64,000 nucleotides of DNA, from NCBI RefSeq assembly GCF_949628215.1, contig NC_134276.1:132494125-132558124 (forward strand). The letters are read 5' to 3'. Source of the stretch: Phalacrocorax aristotelis (Eukaryota > Chordata > Aves > Suliformes > Phalacrocoracidae). A program made the position numbers and the translations under genes. Positions 34,501 through 48,500 of this stretch are shown piece by piece. Each line of letters opens with the position of its first letter. The stretch's first letter is position 1. The notes beneath the pieces were generated by a model. The model was not told where the DNA came from. It did not search any database and worked only from the letters and a program-made list of their open reading frames with translations.

Positions 34501-35700
34501 GTTTGCACCCTTTATTACCCTTGCCATTTGCCCAAAGCCTGTTTTCAAGTACAGACCACATCCTCCCTTTGTTCTGTTAGTTGAGCACCCAGCTGATATA
34601 TGGATAAACCCCAGCTGAAGAATTTTGTTCTGCCACAGACTTCTCATCCACTGCATGATGGCACAGCATCTCCTGCTATGAAGACTGTACCACACACACA
34701 ACCAACATCTTCCAGGATTTACTTCCTCTCTGTTTAAGGAGGGAAGCCCCAGGAAAATGGTTTAGGACAATCTGGGGACTGAGATCCAGACTGTGGCAGT
34801 GGTACCACAAACCACATGAGCCACAGTCTGCATAAGAACTTACCTCTATTTTTTTCTGTGCAAAATGGGAACCTAAGCACCCCTTCTCGAAGCAAAAGCG
34901 AACACTGACTCAATGCTAACTCACTTGAACAGGAGACTTAACACCAGCTCCTCAGCTGATGGCTTTGAGAGGGTCCCTGTACCGTAACAAGGTGAGTGGC
35001 ATTGCTCTCCACCTGCGAGTCCTCTGAACGGTTTTAATAATGAGCCCCTAGAAGAGCTTTGGCTTCATGACTACAAGAACAAAGATGCTCCATTGATCCT
35101 TGTACAAGTTATCTATGTGAGGAAACCATTTCATGTTTCAGGAGAAAAGATTAAACCCTCCTGAACAGCAGAGAACAAGTAGGAAGAAGAGACTCTAATC
35201 AATCTCCAGGCCATGACAATGGAACAGATAAATGGCAGCTTCAGTATGAATCATCTCCTCAAGGCTACCTGCAGACACTACAAAGAGAAATGTTTCTTCA
35301 GTAATTGTTTTGGAGCCTAATGTTATCTTAGTAACAGCAGCTGGAGTTTCTGGCAACAAGGTGATCCAAGGTGAAAGTGACCCACTGGGGACAAGTTATC
35401 AGGATATCTGCAAAATCTATCCACATTCTTGGATGCCCACCCTCTGTGGGGGCACAACTGAAGGGACAGATATTTTTCACAGCCACCAGAAAGTTTAGTA
35501 ACCTTTTGCAAGTATATTAGGGATATTTTCAAGCCTGACTTCAGCAGAATGTCAGTCATTAACACTGTTCAGGACTGCTATACAAAAAAGCTGTACCATA
35601 TTCATTATTTAGAATAAAAGCAGAGCTGAGAGAGAAAGAATAACTAAAGAGACCAATTGCCGCAGTTTACTTTTGAGGCGACAGCAAGACAGACAGAGTA
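25506..35700. other. Gene-free interval between ACRBP and ING4
   Basis: The first part should include the ACRBP promoter and 5' UTR, which I cannot delimit. No exon or RNA gene is supported. The longest unbiased frame (27405-27899, plus strand, 164 codons) has no recognisable domain. A CR1 tail lies at about 32130-32235; 30300-30700 is AT-rich. Confidence 0.55.
32130..32235 (+). mobile_element. CR1 LINE 3' end (old)
   Basis: The order CTTTGAAGG, CTGGACCAGATGACCTCCA, GGTAGCTTCCAATC and a TTCTAAGAGA tail follows the conserved 3' end of avian CR1 (GGACTAGATGACCTC, CCTTCCAACC, ATTCTATG). It is more diverged than the copy at 56.5 kb. The body upstream is too decayed to delimit. Confidence 0.75.
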
Positions 35701-35715
35701 TTTGTTTCAATGACC

Positions 35716-36526
35716 TTTATTTAATTCTGTATTATACAAGTGGGATCTGAATCCCCAAACTTCCCATCATCAACATAATGGGGAAGCCTCACTGCACAAA
35801 AGGAGGGGAGAATTTTGGAGCCAGAAGACAGGCTTGATCAAGCCATTTCTCCCCATGTGGTCAGAAATTCTTCCTCCTTCACACAATGTGCTTCCCAGGC
35901 CAACAGGTTTACCCCAGGAATAAGAGAGACAAAGCTAGCTCTAAACATTCCTCCCTCCTCCTCGTCTCCCAAACAAAAGAGGCTGCTCAATGCCAGTAGT
36001 GGAATGGTTAAAGACAGGGAGTACATTACGTTTTCAGTCTCTCAGCCAGCCCACTAGATTAAGAAGTGGCCTGGTTACTCCCTCTCTCCCGAAAAAGATC
36101 CAGGAAAATCAAAGACCTAAAATGCTGAAGACTTACCTCCTTTCCTTCCCCCATCCCATAGCCTTGTTCTCTAAGCAGAGAATAGGCAATGAACTCTGAG
36201 GAGGCTGAAGGAAAGCCAAGGAAAATCAGGGGCTACCTGAATCCCTGGGAATCTGGTGGCTACCCTGGTGCCCTCATTCATTCCCTTTGAGGTTGAGACC
36301 TGTTTGGAATAGTACACAGAGAGGGCCTCCCTTAGGGATTCGGAAGCAACCAGGGATACAGAACACACAGGAACCGCCGTGAGGGTACACACCATTCCAG
36401 GGATGGCCCAAACCACAAACAGGGCAAGACTCCCCTCAGCCAAGGCCCCAAGGGCTGGGGCTGCTGGGGCAAGGCCCTGGCAGGGGGAAGGGAGCACCTG
36501 CAGCAGTACTGAGGGCTCATGGGATT
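35716..36526 (-). other. ING4: ING4 3' UTR with poly(A) signal
   Basis: The ING4 stop codon is at 36527-36529. The minus strand shows AATAAA at 35721-35716, which would give a 3' UTR of about 0.8 kb. The assignment rests on that hexamer being the first clear one; I have no transcript evidence. Confidence 0.6.
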
Positions 36527-39500
36527 TTACTTCTTCTTCCTCTCCTGGGAACAGCGAGGGCAGAACCTGGTAGAAAGAGAAGCAAAAAGCCAGAATTTAG
36601 GGCATGACATGAACCTTGAATATACAGTCACAAAGGACCTTTTCCAAGGTCCCAGACAAAGGCTTAATTCAAATTTTCCTTATTAAGAGGTCTTCTAAGT
36701 GTGTATATACAGTACTCTCCCTCCTGCCACCCTGGACCTCCCCCTTCCAAAGACCAATTTGCTTGTTCACTCACCATTTTCCTCTTGGTTTTGTTGTTAG
36801 ACCCACACAGGCAAAATGAAACCATTCAATGGAACACTGTTGGGATGGAGAGCAGTCAGTTAAAGAGCAGTTTGCTTTTGAAATCATTGCTTCTGGGCTA
36901 CCGAAGCTTCCCAACACTTGTTCACAAACTCCTAAATCTCCAGCAGTGATCAGGGAATGAAGACTCACACCCAACCTACATCCTGCTAGCGAGGAGAACT
37001 CCCCTTCTCCCTTTTTAAGTGTGGGGGCAAGAAAACAACCTGTCATTTTAATGAAAACCCTGAAGAAAGGTGCACTTACCAGGCCCTACGCCAAGCCACC
37101 CCTCTGCCCCTCCAAACTATCTGAGGTAAGCCCTCTTCTTGTCACTGCTTTGCTGTATCAGGCCCTACCCAAGCAGGACAAGACCTTCCATGCAAGACTC
37201 TCCTCACTCCCTTCTCCCCCATTTTCATTAAGTGCAGGCTCTTACATCTGGGTTGTCACAGCCAATCATCTCCCCATAGGAGACCTGGTGGCAGAGGCAG
37301 TAAGTAGGCTCATTGGGGTCCACAGGCATATCCAATACATCCGAAGGGTGCACATTTCCAAAGGTGACTGAAGGCATCCCATACTCTGTGCTACTGCAGG
37401 GCAGGAATAAAGTAGGTCAGCAAAATAACCAGCTTCGAGTCGCTTTGCATCTCCCAGGACAATGCCCATATTTGCCAGAGACAGCCACTTCTCTTTTCTA
37501 AGCACATACATCCCACCCCACTGAAGTGACCCACCCTCCCCTTCATGCCACGTTCCCCTGAAAGAATTAAAAGGTCTCTTCCTCTTGCTTCCCAAGAAGG
37601 AACAGGGGACACACTGTCTGGTGTGGGTGGGGATCAGATCCTTCGCAGGGAAGTCTGGCTAGGCCTTCCTTGGTCTGATTTGCAGTGATGCTCCTCATTC
37701 CCACAAATCTCTTGAACACTTACGTGCGGACAAGCTTCAATTTCTTTTGGGCAGTTTTTGGTGCCTCCTCATCAGAGTTCTTCCCTTTAGAGCGAGCACG
37801 GGCAGCTTTCTTCTCTTTTTGAGCTCGGCCCTCTGGTAAGAAGAGAGAAAGGTGTTGCATCTGCCATCCCATCAAAATAGACACCTGATAGTAAAAACCT
37901 CTCCAGCACTAAAATACACTCCTACTTCAGAGTGTATATTGGCTTTGGGCCATGCACCCCATCCTAATTTTATCTAGTGGCCTTGAATATGCTCACACAA
38001 GAAGAGCCCAGGTCACCATCTTTTTACCTGTCCTTCAGATTCCAGCGTAACAGTCTTTGATCTGTACCACTCCAGTGCCTGCCTTCATCCCCACCACTTC
38101 CATAGTCACTTGGCTGCCTCCTGTATCAATCTGCAGCCCAGTGGTGGTACTCACTCTTCTTGCCCTTGCTGGAAGAACTGTCATAATCACTCGACTCTAT
38201 CTGCTTCTCCTTCAGGTCTGCTTCAAAGCGAGCGAGGTCTGTGTCCAGCCGCCGGATGTGCTTATCAACCTGCAAAAACGACAGCGACCAGGAGTTACCA
38301 CAGCACAGACAAAGAGGCCAAAGAGGAGAGAGCACGGGGCTTGCGCTAGAAGCTGAGAAGCAAGAGTGGGTAGGGCCTAAAGAGAGAGAGATCAGGGCCT
38401 TCATGGATTGGGGGGCTTTAGTACAGTCTTTCATATGATAAGCACTAGACACTTCCCTTCATACCATCTCGTAGGTCTGCATAGCCAGCTGAACCTTGTC
38501 GTCCCCAAACTCCTTGCATTTCCCATAGGCTTCCTGGATTTGCTTGAGAAGCCCCAGTTTTTCCTCTGAAGACAAAGTCCTTGCATTGCTGATATACTCT
38601 GTGGCCAACTTATCGATCTCCGACTTGAGGTCTGAAACAAGTTTACCATTAAATACATAAATACACATACATACACACACACTGTAGTGTCCTCCAAGAG
38701 AGACTGAAGGATCAGAGCAGCTGCAGACTTCCTCCCCTGCCCTGAGTTCCCCATGATAAAGGCAAAAGAAAGAAAAGCTGGTCAAGCTGCATATTTCTTG
38801 TCTCGTCAACAAAACCATCTCTAATCCTCACCTTCCGTCCTCTGATCCAGATCTCGCATCAGCTGGAAGTTTCTCTGCAATTCAAACGGCAGGTTCTCAA
38901 TACCTGCAGAGAGACAAGGATTGCATGGAGAAGTCAGGTTCCTGTCCACAATGCCAAGGCAGGAAAAAAGCTAATTTGACTGGTAACAACACATACACCA
39001 GTCCAGTGATTCCCAACACCCTTTCCTGGTACACATGAGTGTGCCTCCATTTGTTGTCAACTCAAAGGAGACAGACTATGAAAACTTGGTATATCTAATC
39101 CAGGAGCATAGTTCTATAATACATACTAGGTAACACAAAACTGCTGCCATGCAGAAAGGCCTACATTAAGAAAGCCGAAAACCAAAATTTGTAATGAAGT
39201 CAGTCATTATAATGCAAAGTATCCACCCAAGAACTATGAATGAAAAAAATAGTACAACAGCATCAATTTTCCATATAGGGGACAGAAGACATGGTGCCAA
39301 GCCCAAGAGCAAGTCTGAGCCAGAACGGGGAGCAGTGAACAGTAGTCTTAGCCCTCTGTCATGTGTTCCTTGTTCTGTGTTCTGCACTGTAATCTCAGTG
39401 TGGTCTGTCCAACACCTGGAACAATGCTATACATTGTGAATAATAAATGTTTGTAGGGCTCTGAATGAGCAGTGTGAGGTTGATAGGCAATTAATTTTCA

Positions 39501-42500
39501 ATGCACTATGCTACTCACCCCCTAGGCATCACCAGATGGTCAACTGACAAAGCTGATAAAAACAATTCTCATTTTCCATGCCTGTCTAATCAAACTGAGA
39601 TCTAGTGTCACTGCATTAACCTGAAGTCCAGGCTTGATTGTTGTCAACTTTATACCTAATGAAAAAAAAAAAACCTCTTGCAGGTTTAAAAAACAAAAAA
39701 AGGTGTGGGGGAAAAGCTCTTCAGAAACACATTGTAAGCATGTCTGCTTCCTGAACCCACTCTCCAACACACAGAGAGTGTAAATGAAGGTGTGTCTACC
39801 CGTCATCAAAACTGTCTAATACATCAGTCTCAGCAGCTGTCTCTATTTTCACTGCCACATCTTTCTACAGTAGAGACATTTCCCTGAAAAGCAATCAGCC
39901 ACCAGGGAAGGTCTGTATACAAGAGGCAGGTTTTAACAAGTACTACATACAGGCCATGAAATTAATTCCTATATGAGGTAAAAACAACTGTGGGCCTCAC
40001 TGTGCTCAGACATTGCTCCTTTAACTTATTTTTTCTGCACAAACAGAATATAGTAAGTTATATATGGAATCCTTATAAGTAATCAAGCTATTGCCTCAAT
40101 AGATTTCTGTTGCCATTTCTGGTTTAAATATCTGAGAAATTCTCAGATAGTATGTGCCCTTAAGTACCCAGATATATAATCACACAGCACACAGGCATTG
40201 CTACCCTGCATTCAAAGACAGTTAACAGTACCAAATCAATTTCTCAGAAAATTAGTAAGCAGCAAAATTAAGGCTGGCTGCATATTCCTAAACTTGATAA
40301 TTCCACATTTGTTTGGCATGACAGACTTCACACAAGGTTCAAGCAGCCGACTACCAGATTATATCCCTACAGCTCAGAAAAGCACCTCAGGAGACAACAG
40401 GGACACAATGCTGAAAGTTACCATTGCTTAAAAAGAGAACTTATGGCACAGATGAAATCCAGCCTGGGAATCTCGAGACCATGCCTTTTTCCTTCCTGCA
40501 ATCCTCAGCCTCAACTCCAAGCCTTTCAATCTGTACAGCAAATGAAACATGGGTCATACTGCAGCATGCTACTTTTCATTCCTCTCCAAAGCATCTCCTG
40601 CAGAAGACAAGACAGGTATCCTCTAGAGGAAAACCGTATCTGTTCTTGCACTGCACATAATATGTCAAACTTACATTGCGTTTATTAATTCTGGAAGATC
40701 ACAACTTCTAAATTCTTGACTTTGTAGTTTAAAAAAATGATTAATGCAATTTCTTTTCCTCTTCTAAAAAGAAAAGTCAGTCAAAGCACAAATTTCACTG
40801 GGTACAGCCAGTTTTCCCTCAGCAGGGCTAGAAACCTTTTAGAGCGAGCACCTGAGCCAGCATGAAAACCAGTAGGATGCTATTCTCCAGGCAGAACAAC
40901 CCCACAAAGGTTACAGCCACGCTTCACAGCAATGTTTTTGCAGCAGGAGAAACTCAGAAAGGAGTTTGCTTCTGCTACAGAACCTGAAAGGGACCGTGCC
41001 CAACTGTAAAAATCTGCCACCACCTGTCACTAACGCCACCGCATGCCCTCATCTGGAAAGCCTCTGTCCTCCCCTTGGCTCTACGTGCCTGGTCTCGTCT
41101 TTTCAGCCCAGACCATCTGTACTTCAGAGACTCTCTCTTCCTGCGGCCTCCTCCCCTTACTGCTAGCCCCTCAGTCAGGACAGTGGCTCCCCTGCCTTGT
41201 TACCTGTCTCCACACATGCAGAGCTCTCTGCTCCTGGCAGCTCTTGGAGAGAGGCGCTATCCAGCTCGGGCCTAGCAGATGCTCAGCACAGACACAATTG
41301 GTGGGATCATTTACCAGTCAAGCATGCAGGAGCAATGATCTTCCAGAGGCTCATTAGCTGGGCAGGTTTCCACGGGGCCTGATGAGACCAAACCCCTGCC
41401 GTTTGAAGTCCTTCCCTGCTAAAAGCTGCAAAATGATTTCCTAAAATGCCAGCAAAATGTTTCACTCTACAAATCTATTATTGGATCAATGTTCTGTATT
41501 TGATTTGTCAATAAATTAGGAGAAAACAAAACAATTGACAGTACAGTGACTTTATAATAATCAGAACTGTTATAAGGATGCTTTATCTAGTCAACTAGAA
41601 GTGCAAACAAGCTGAGTACAACATTCAAAATTACGATCCAGAGAGAGTTTGGCAAGAACAAAAAGCATAACAAGATAAAGTTGTAGCTGGGCAAGTTTTA
41701 ACTGAGTGACAAACTATTTGTATGGTATATAGTTTATCTAAATATGGGGAAGTTTTCTACAATCTCTAGCTTAACTCGAAAGTTCTTGCCTACCCTTTGG
41801 AAAAAAAACCAAACCACAACAAAAGGTGATGGCCTGCATCACAGAATTTATCATGGCAGTTCAGAACACTTGCTGAAATTGCTTGGCCTGTGCTGTGCTG
41901 GCTATCACATCTCATCACATCACCACCCTAACCAGCCCCATTAAAAAGTTTCCATTTCCTCATCCCTACTAACACAACACACTTTCCCACAGTCTTCCTA
42001 AAATCATTCATGTTATTTATAAAGGTTTGTTTCCTCCTGAATTTCTCCTTTTTCTTTCTTCTTACTGTAAGAGGCACCTAAACTTCCCATGACTAAATAC
42101 GATATACTGTAAAGTACTCAAATAATTCTCAGATTCTGAAATGGATCATAGTAAAGAAAAACCACCCTACAGGCATCTTTAATCACTAGAGAAGGCAGCA
42201 GTGAAGGGCAGTTTCTCTGTCCCAGACAAGCAACAATCTGACAGAAAAATAAAGAAAAGCGAAGGCCTCTTTCAACACAAATGGCATAGCAGCAAGAAAG
42301 GAAGAGGAGGATGACGAAGATGTACAGCGAAGAAAGTGCTCGTGAGGCCAGCAGCTTGGCCCAAAGTGTGGGCTGGCATTAATGGAACTGTGTCCATCTG
42401 CACAGAGCCACGCACAGCCCCGCTGTGGCCCCACTCCCTCCTGTCACAGTACGATTCCCCTAAAAATCATTGGCGCAGGTCTCATTGAGTTTTTCCTGCC

Positions 42501-45500
42501 CCTTCCTTTTCACTTCTTATCACAAGCTGAAAGCCTCTCTACCTACTTGCATCCTTCCTTCCCTCAATTCTTACCCCTTCACTACCCCCATTCTTCTTTC
42601 ATCTCCTTTAGTTTCCTCTTTCCTTGTCATTCCTTCCCCCATTCATTCTTCCGCAGGCATCCATACCCACACTGTCTTGTCCGTTAAGAACCATGCACTC
42701 ATTCTCCAAAAGTCAGAATCCATCACCACCCTCCTTCCCCTCCTATTATTTTATTTATTTCTTTTTAAAAAGATGTGTGGGGTGTAAAGTGGAAGCAACT
42801 GATATTTAACCTTCAGCTACTTAACTCAGATGTTAATTCTGACATACACACACAGAGAGTAAGCCTTTACAACCTGATAGCTTTCACTATGCTTCATTCT
42901 CCCATAGCATGTTTTTTAACTGTGCCAAACAATGGGTTTGTGCTGCGACAATGTCCAAGTTCCTAAAAAGAGATCCATTGCACCCAGCACTATACAAATA
43001 CATGGTGCCTTTCCCGAGATGTCTGTTCACCCACGATGTTCAGATGCATGATTACATTTATTAAAAAATGGGAAAATACATTTTGAAATATAACCACCGG
43101 TTACTTTATTAACAGTACAGATTTCAGCAAACACTTTAAACATCACATTGCCAAAGGCAATTAAAGAAGTCCTGCTTGTGCCAGGGACTGCCACAATGAG
43201 AAGGTAAATTCTTTGCCCCCTGAGATGGGAGATTAGCTGGGATCTTGCAAGGGAAGCCCATAGGACTTTTCAGTACTCCACGATTCTAATAATTTTGCAG
43301 CATTTGAAGTATACTGCAGGACAACTGGCTTAGAGCAATCTTCAGGAGCTTCCTTGGTTCCTCATTAGGGGGAAGAATGTCTTTTATATGCCTCAGTCCC
43401 TCCTTTTAGAGGGTACAAGCCTTTCAAGCTGCAGCTTCTACTCTGTCCCGTGTTCTCAGCTAATTATTTATCCTCCCACTCAGTTCACTGAAACTAGCGC
43501 ATGATCATAACATAAACCTTTCTCTCTATTAATTTATGGCTCAGCCCTACTGCAGTACATGCATCTTAACCTGTAACATTATCCTCAGAACAGCTCTGTA
43601 AGAGATAACACTACCTATGATTTTACAAACAGGGTACTCAGGTGCATGGCAGACTAACTTAGCTACAGGCACCCAAGAATCCTGTGGCCGTGTCATATAC
43701 CCCAAACTCTGGGCCAGTGAGCTGCACACTAGCCCACACAGGCGCATGTACTTCAGGCACTGTCCAAAGAAACAGGTATCAGTCAGCAACGGCAGCCAAT
43801 ATAACAGTCACAGAAACCTAATACTCCCCCAAAGAGTGGACCCTTTCCTCAGGGAGGGAGGGGTTCTTTTTGTCTTTTTCTTATTACGTTAGTTCAGTGC
43901 TACAGCATCCACAGCCAAGATAGCAGGCAATATTGTTAAGTCTCAGAAAAGCGATCTTTATTGCTGTGTTAAAGATGAAACTTGATTTCAGAAGCTTGGA
44001 GGACTTGGAAGACTGACATGTCAGATAAGACTTATACCACTCCAGGCATTTCCAGCCTGTCACAGATCTCCAAAGGCAGGGACCACCACCAATGAGATTG
44101 CAGGGCTGTTTGCCAAAATGGTCACATCAGATTTGCTGTTGGGTAAGTGAAGAAATGCAGAAAAAATGCAGGATACTTTGGCTTGTAAAGCCATCTTCTA
44201 TCACCTCTGATAAAAATACCAGTCAACAACAAAATCAATTCTAAATAAACTGGTCATTAACAATAATAAATGTATTAGCTTAGAGTGTGCTGTGCCAGCA
44301 GCTCTCACACAGAAACAAATGATGCCTATGAATCACCAAATCCTCTCCCCTGCCTAAGATCTTTTGTAATTTTCCATAGATCATGTGTGCTGCATCGCAG
44401 ATGCAACTAATCCGATGTCTCATTAAGGTCAAAGGCATCTTTCACTACATTAAAACAGTACTGGATGTAGAAACAATTTATTAAGAGATTTGCATATGTG
44501 AGGTATGATGTGAGAAACTTTAGAGGCAAGAATGGGAGGGTATGGCTACATGCTACATTGGGAAGGGGATAGAAGTAATGATGGTAGGTAAAGTGAGAGA
44601 TAAAAGAACTGCTGGGGAATTTGGAACACAGCCAGGACTGGGAAAGAATCAAAGGCTAACCTACAGCAAGTTCTGACATCACACCCATGTCCTCTAAGAG
44701 TAGCAAGCTGACAATACACATCATACTCTCATGTGATGAGGCTATACAGAGAAAAATCCAGACAGATGTAGGTAGCTATTATGAAAGAATAATCCAATTT
44801 TACTGAGTTGGATAATGCTATCAAAGAATGAAAGGACATTCCCATGTCAGTTGTAGGAGAAAGAAGATGACTTTCAAGAGGGTATATGCTGCACCTGTTG
44901 CTCTGTGCTTATGCTGGCATAAGTTTTCTAGTATTGACAAGCCCCGAGCTGGTGTAACTCTATGTGCCTATTGACATGCAAATAGAAGGAGCAAAGGAAA
45001 CTTGATGCCTCCCTAATCAGTATAAAAAAAAAAAGGGAAAAACCCAAAAGAAAACAGCTACACAGTACCATGTTAACTTAACAGCTGAGGTCTCCTCATC
45101 TAAGTCTGTTGTCCCCATCATCCTCTTCACTGGGGCAGATATGTCCTAGTGTCTGCTCCTGGAACAGGTCCTGACTGGTGGTCTCTGAGACAACGAACCG
45201 AATATCAAGCAGCCATCTGAGTAGACAGGCCAGAGACGTCCTCCTACCTTTCAAGCTCACTGAGGTTACTAGCCCTCTGCTGATGACTCTCCCAAGCGTT
45301 TAGGTCTAATTTTGACCAAATGTTGGCAGAATCTTGTTCCTCAGAGGTTGGGGGTAAGATGGAAACATTTTTCATTGTTTTGTTATGATTCCTTACAAAT
45401 ATTTTATGCTGACATTTATTCAACAACAGACCAGTTCAACCATATGAAAATCTGAACTTCCTTCCAGTCCGGCACACAATTCCTAACTGGAACAATGCAT

Positions 45501-48500
45501 GCTCCGCATTCAGCAAGGCAAATTAAGAGGCAGCCTCATCAGTCCAGGCAGGAACACATCACTGGTGGGCAGTGATGGTTGGAACCAGCAGAGAATGTGC
45601 TGTTTGATTGCTTCAGAAAGGACACCCACAAACATAACCCCTTCCATTGACCTCAGCTATCTGAACTACTGGGCAGACATACACTCAGCAGTGAAGCATA
45701 GGTAGGTGAGCAGAGAGGTCATTTCGTAACAGACTCAGGCAGCAGACAGTTGAGGAGAGGTACATGCATTGGGTCTGGTGTCATAAAACTTGTATGTTGT
45801 CACTAAGTACACTCACTTTATTCTGATACCCACTAGGTAGGCAAACAAGGAAGCAGTGATGGTAGAAAATACATGTGGCTGCACAGCAGTTCCCTTTACT
45901 ATAAAGATAATCCCTATACTCATGGCACATTGACATATAAATAGAGACTTGTAGAAAACTATTTGGGACTGTTTTCTGAATATGTGTACTTCAATGATAC
46001 CTGTTACAAAGAAGCTCTGCGATCCTCTTGAAAATTCCAAACATGAGGAACACTCAGTGTTTGCATCTCATCTTCTGGAAAATCTGTATTCGTCACCCTT
46101 CCTTTCTCCCCCTCAAAGCCTCCACTTCAGTATCTCTAACCCATAACGAAAGCAAATACTGAGCCAAGTACAGTAACTCAAGTCTGAGCAAGCACAAACT
46201 CCTCTAATGAGTCTTCATGCACATTCAATCTTCTCATCACAAAACATTATGCTTTCTTCCTTCTTATTCTTCCTCCATTCCTTTCTACATCTCTAACCCC
46301 TTTACACCCATAGTTTTTCCCCTACTAAAGTTGCACTGCTTTTTTGGCTTGAGGAAAAGCACTTCAGTATCTTGCTTTTCTCCCCACAGAAGCAGGCATA
46401 AAATGGTTTAGGACATTTGAAGAAATGGAAATCTTTTCCTGCTTACCTTCAGCCACGAAAGAGAACTGAGGAAAGAACCATGCTCAAAGGAAAACACTTG
46501 GGAGGAAGAGAACTGGAACAAGAAACATTGCTCTTCTCCTTGCCTAAATCCTTTAGCTCAGTATAGTCATTGAAGGGGCAGCTTCGGTAGGATGAAGGAA
46601 GGAAGGTCATCAGAACAGACAAGACATGGAGTTCCTCTGTCAGGATGTTCAGCACTGAAGGAATACGCGCGTTTTTCTGCTGCAAAAACATCTGCTAGGA
46701 GCATAACACTTTTCAGACAGATATGCTTTGCAGTTAACAGCTTAGAGCAAAGACAATGGCATGTCTAATCCTAGGTCTAAACCCAGTTTCAAATTACAGC
46801 AAGGACTTGAAAGCTACTGAAATACCAGACCTAAGAAACTGCCAGACACCTTTTACTAAGAGAACTGTTGTTGACTTGGCTATTCCACAAAAATCTCCTT
46901 GAAAAGAACTTTAGATGTCCAAAGCAGAGGACTAAAAATTTATGAACTGAAACAACTGTGGTTGTATGCACAGCTTTGTCAGACTGCTCGTGCACTTCAA
47001 CATATATTTTTTAATTACCTAACTGCATGAGGTTTTTATACAAGGCATTTCTCGTTCCCAGTGACTGAGCAGTGATTCAAAGTTCTATTTTATTCTCTTT
47101 GGTCAATACAGAGTTGCACATACACAATCCAAACCTCAATCTGAAAACTGCCTTGGTAATCAGCTTTTCAAGGTGTTCATTTTTGTGACATTAGAATGCT
47201 TTTTCACCACGCTGCTGTGGAGTAGCCCACTTCCCTTACCAATAAACTGGAGGTCAAGAGATTTACTGAGGCAAAGAGATTAAGGCCAAGGAGGCCAGTT
47301 AATTACAAACACACCTCTTGAAACATCTAAAAATGCTACATAGCCTGACTTTTCAGAATTATCTGTTCAAAGCAGACTTCAACTGAGGCTTTGAGCATTC
47401 TGCACATCTGTTCCTCTGACTACAAATTTTCACTCATAATTTGAGGGAACCACAATCTATGCAAGAACCTGTAAAAAGCATGACCCCCAAAATAAACACA
47501 AACATCAAACACACTTTGTCAGGGTGGTATTCATCTGCCTCAAACATGAGGTCACCTTTTTTCTTCCTACAACTTTCACTTAATACATTATACACCTTCC
47601 ATTCTTCAAGGACTTCAGGAGGTCCTACAAACAACTGCCCTCTTTCATCACACACTCCTCATTCATTCCCTGAGCAGATCCAACCAGTAAACCATATGAA
47701 AGAGAAACTCTGTGGGAGGAAAAAAAAATTCAGCTGAAAACTGTGTTTGCGTTACCTCTGTAATATTAAAAGAATTCAATTCCAAGAAGTAAATGTAAAT
47801 ATTAGACATTTTTTAAAAAGCTGACCAAAGGTTCTGGACTATTTATTTGTATAACTTTCAGGAATTTTTTGAACATTAGTGAACTACTTTAAAACTGAAG
47901 GTTTTTAAAATACTGAAATAATGTAGGAAAAAAATGGGGGGGGGAAGAAGGAGCGAGGGAAAAACTGAATGCTGGCAGGCAGGCATGAAAAGAAATGGAA
48001 TAGCTGATCTGAGATCATCTCAAAGAATTAGATGAGCAGGAAAATGTAGATTAAGTGTTAAAACAAACTTTCCTGACTGGACCTTTTTTGGTAAGAATAT
48101 ACACTTCATTAGTAGAAATAATTTTTTAAGTGATTAAATTATAACTTGCATCAAATACTCGATGTAGCATCAGAAAGTATCTTGCATAACAAGCTAGAAT
48201 AAGAAAAAACAAACATAAGATATATTAAAAGTACTTTAAATAGCTACATAAGGCTTTAGAATGTGTTACAGAAAGCTATTGGCAGTGGCTGCACCACCCA
48301 TGCAAAACACACACAAAGCAGTTCTTGATCCCACAAAAGAAAAGTTATTTGGAAGTGAGATACAGAGTGGAAGAAAGAGAATGGAAGGAACAGACCACTG
48401 GGACAGCAGGAGACAGCCTGGCTGCAAACAGATACTTTCCATCAAGTTTTACAGAGGATAATACATTTAGGAATGAGCAATATAACTGATGGATAAAGCA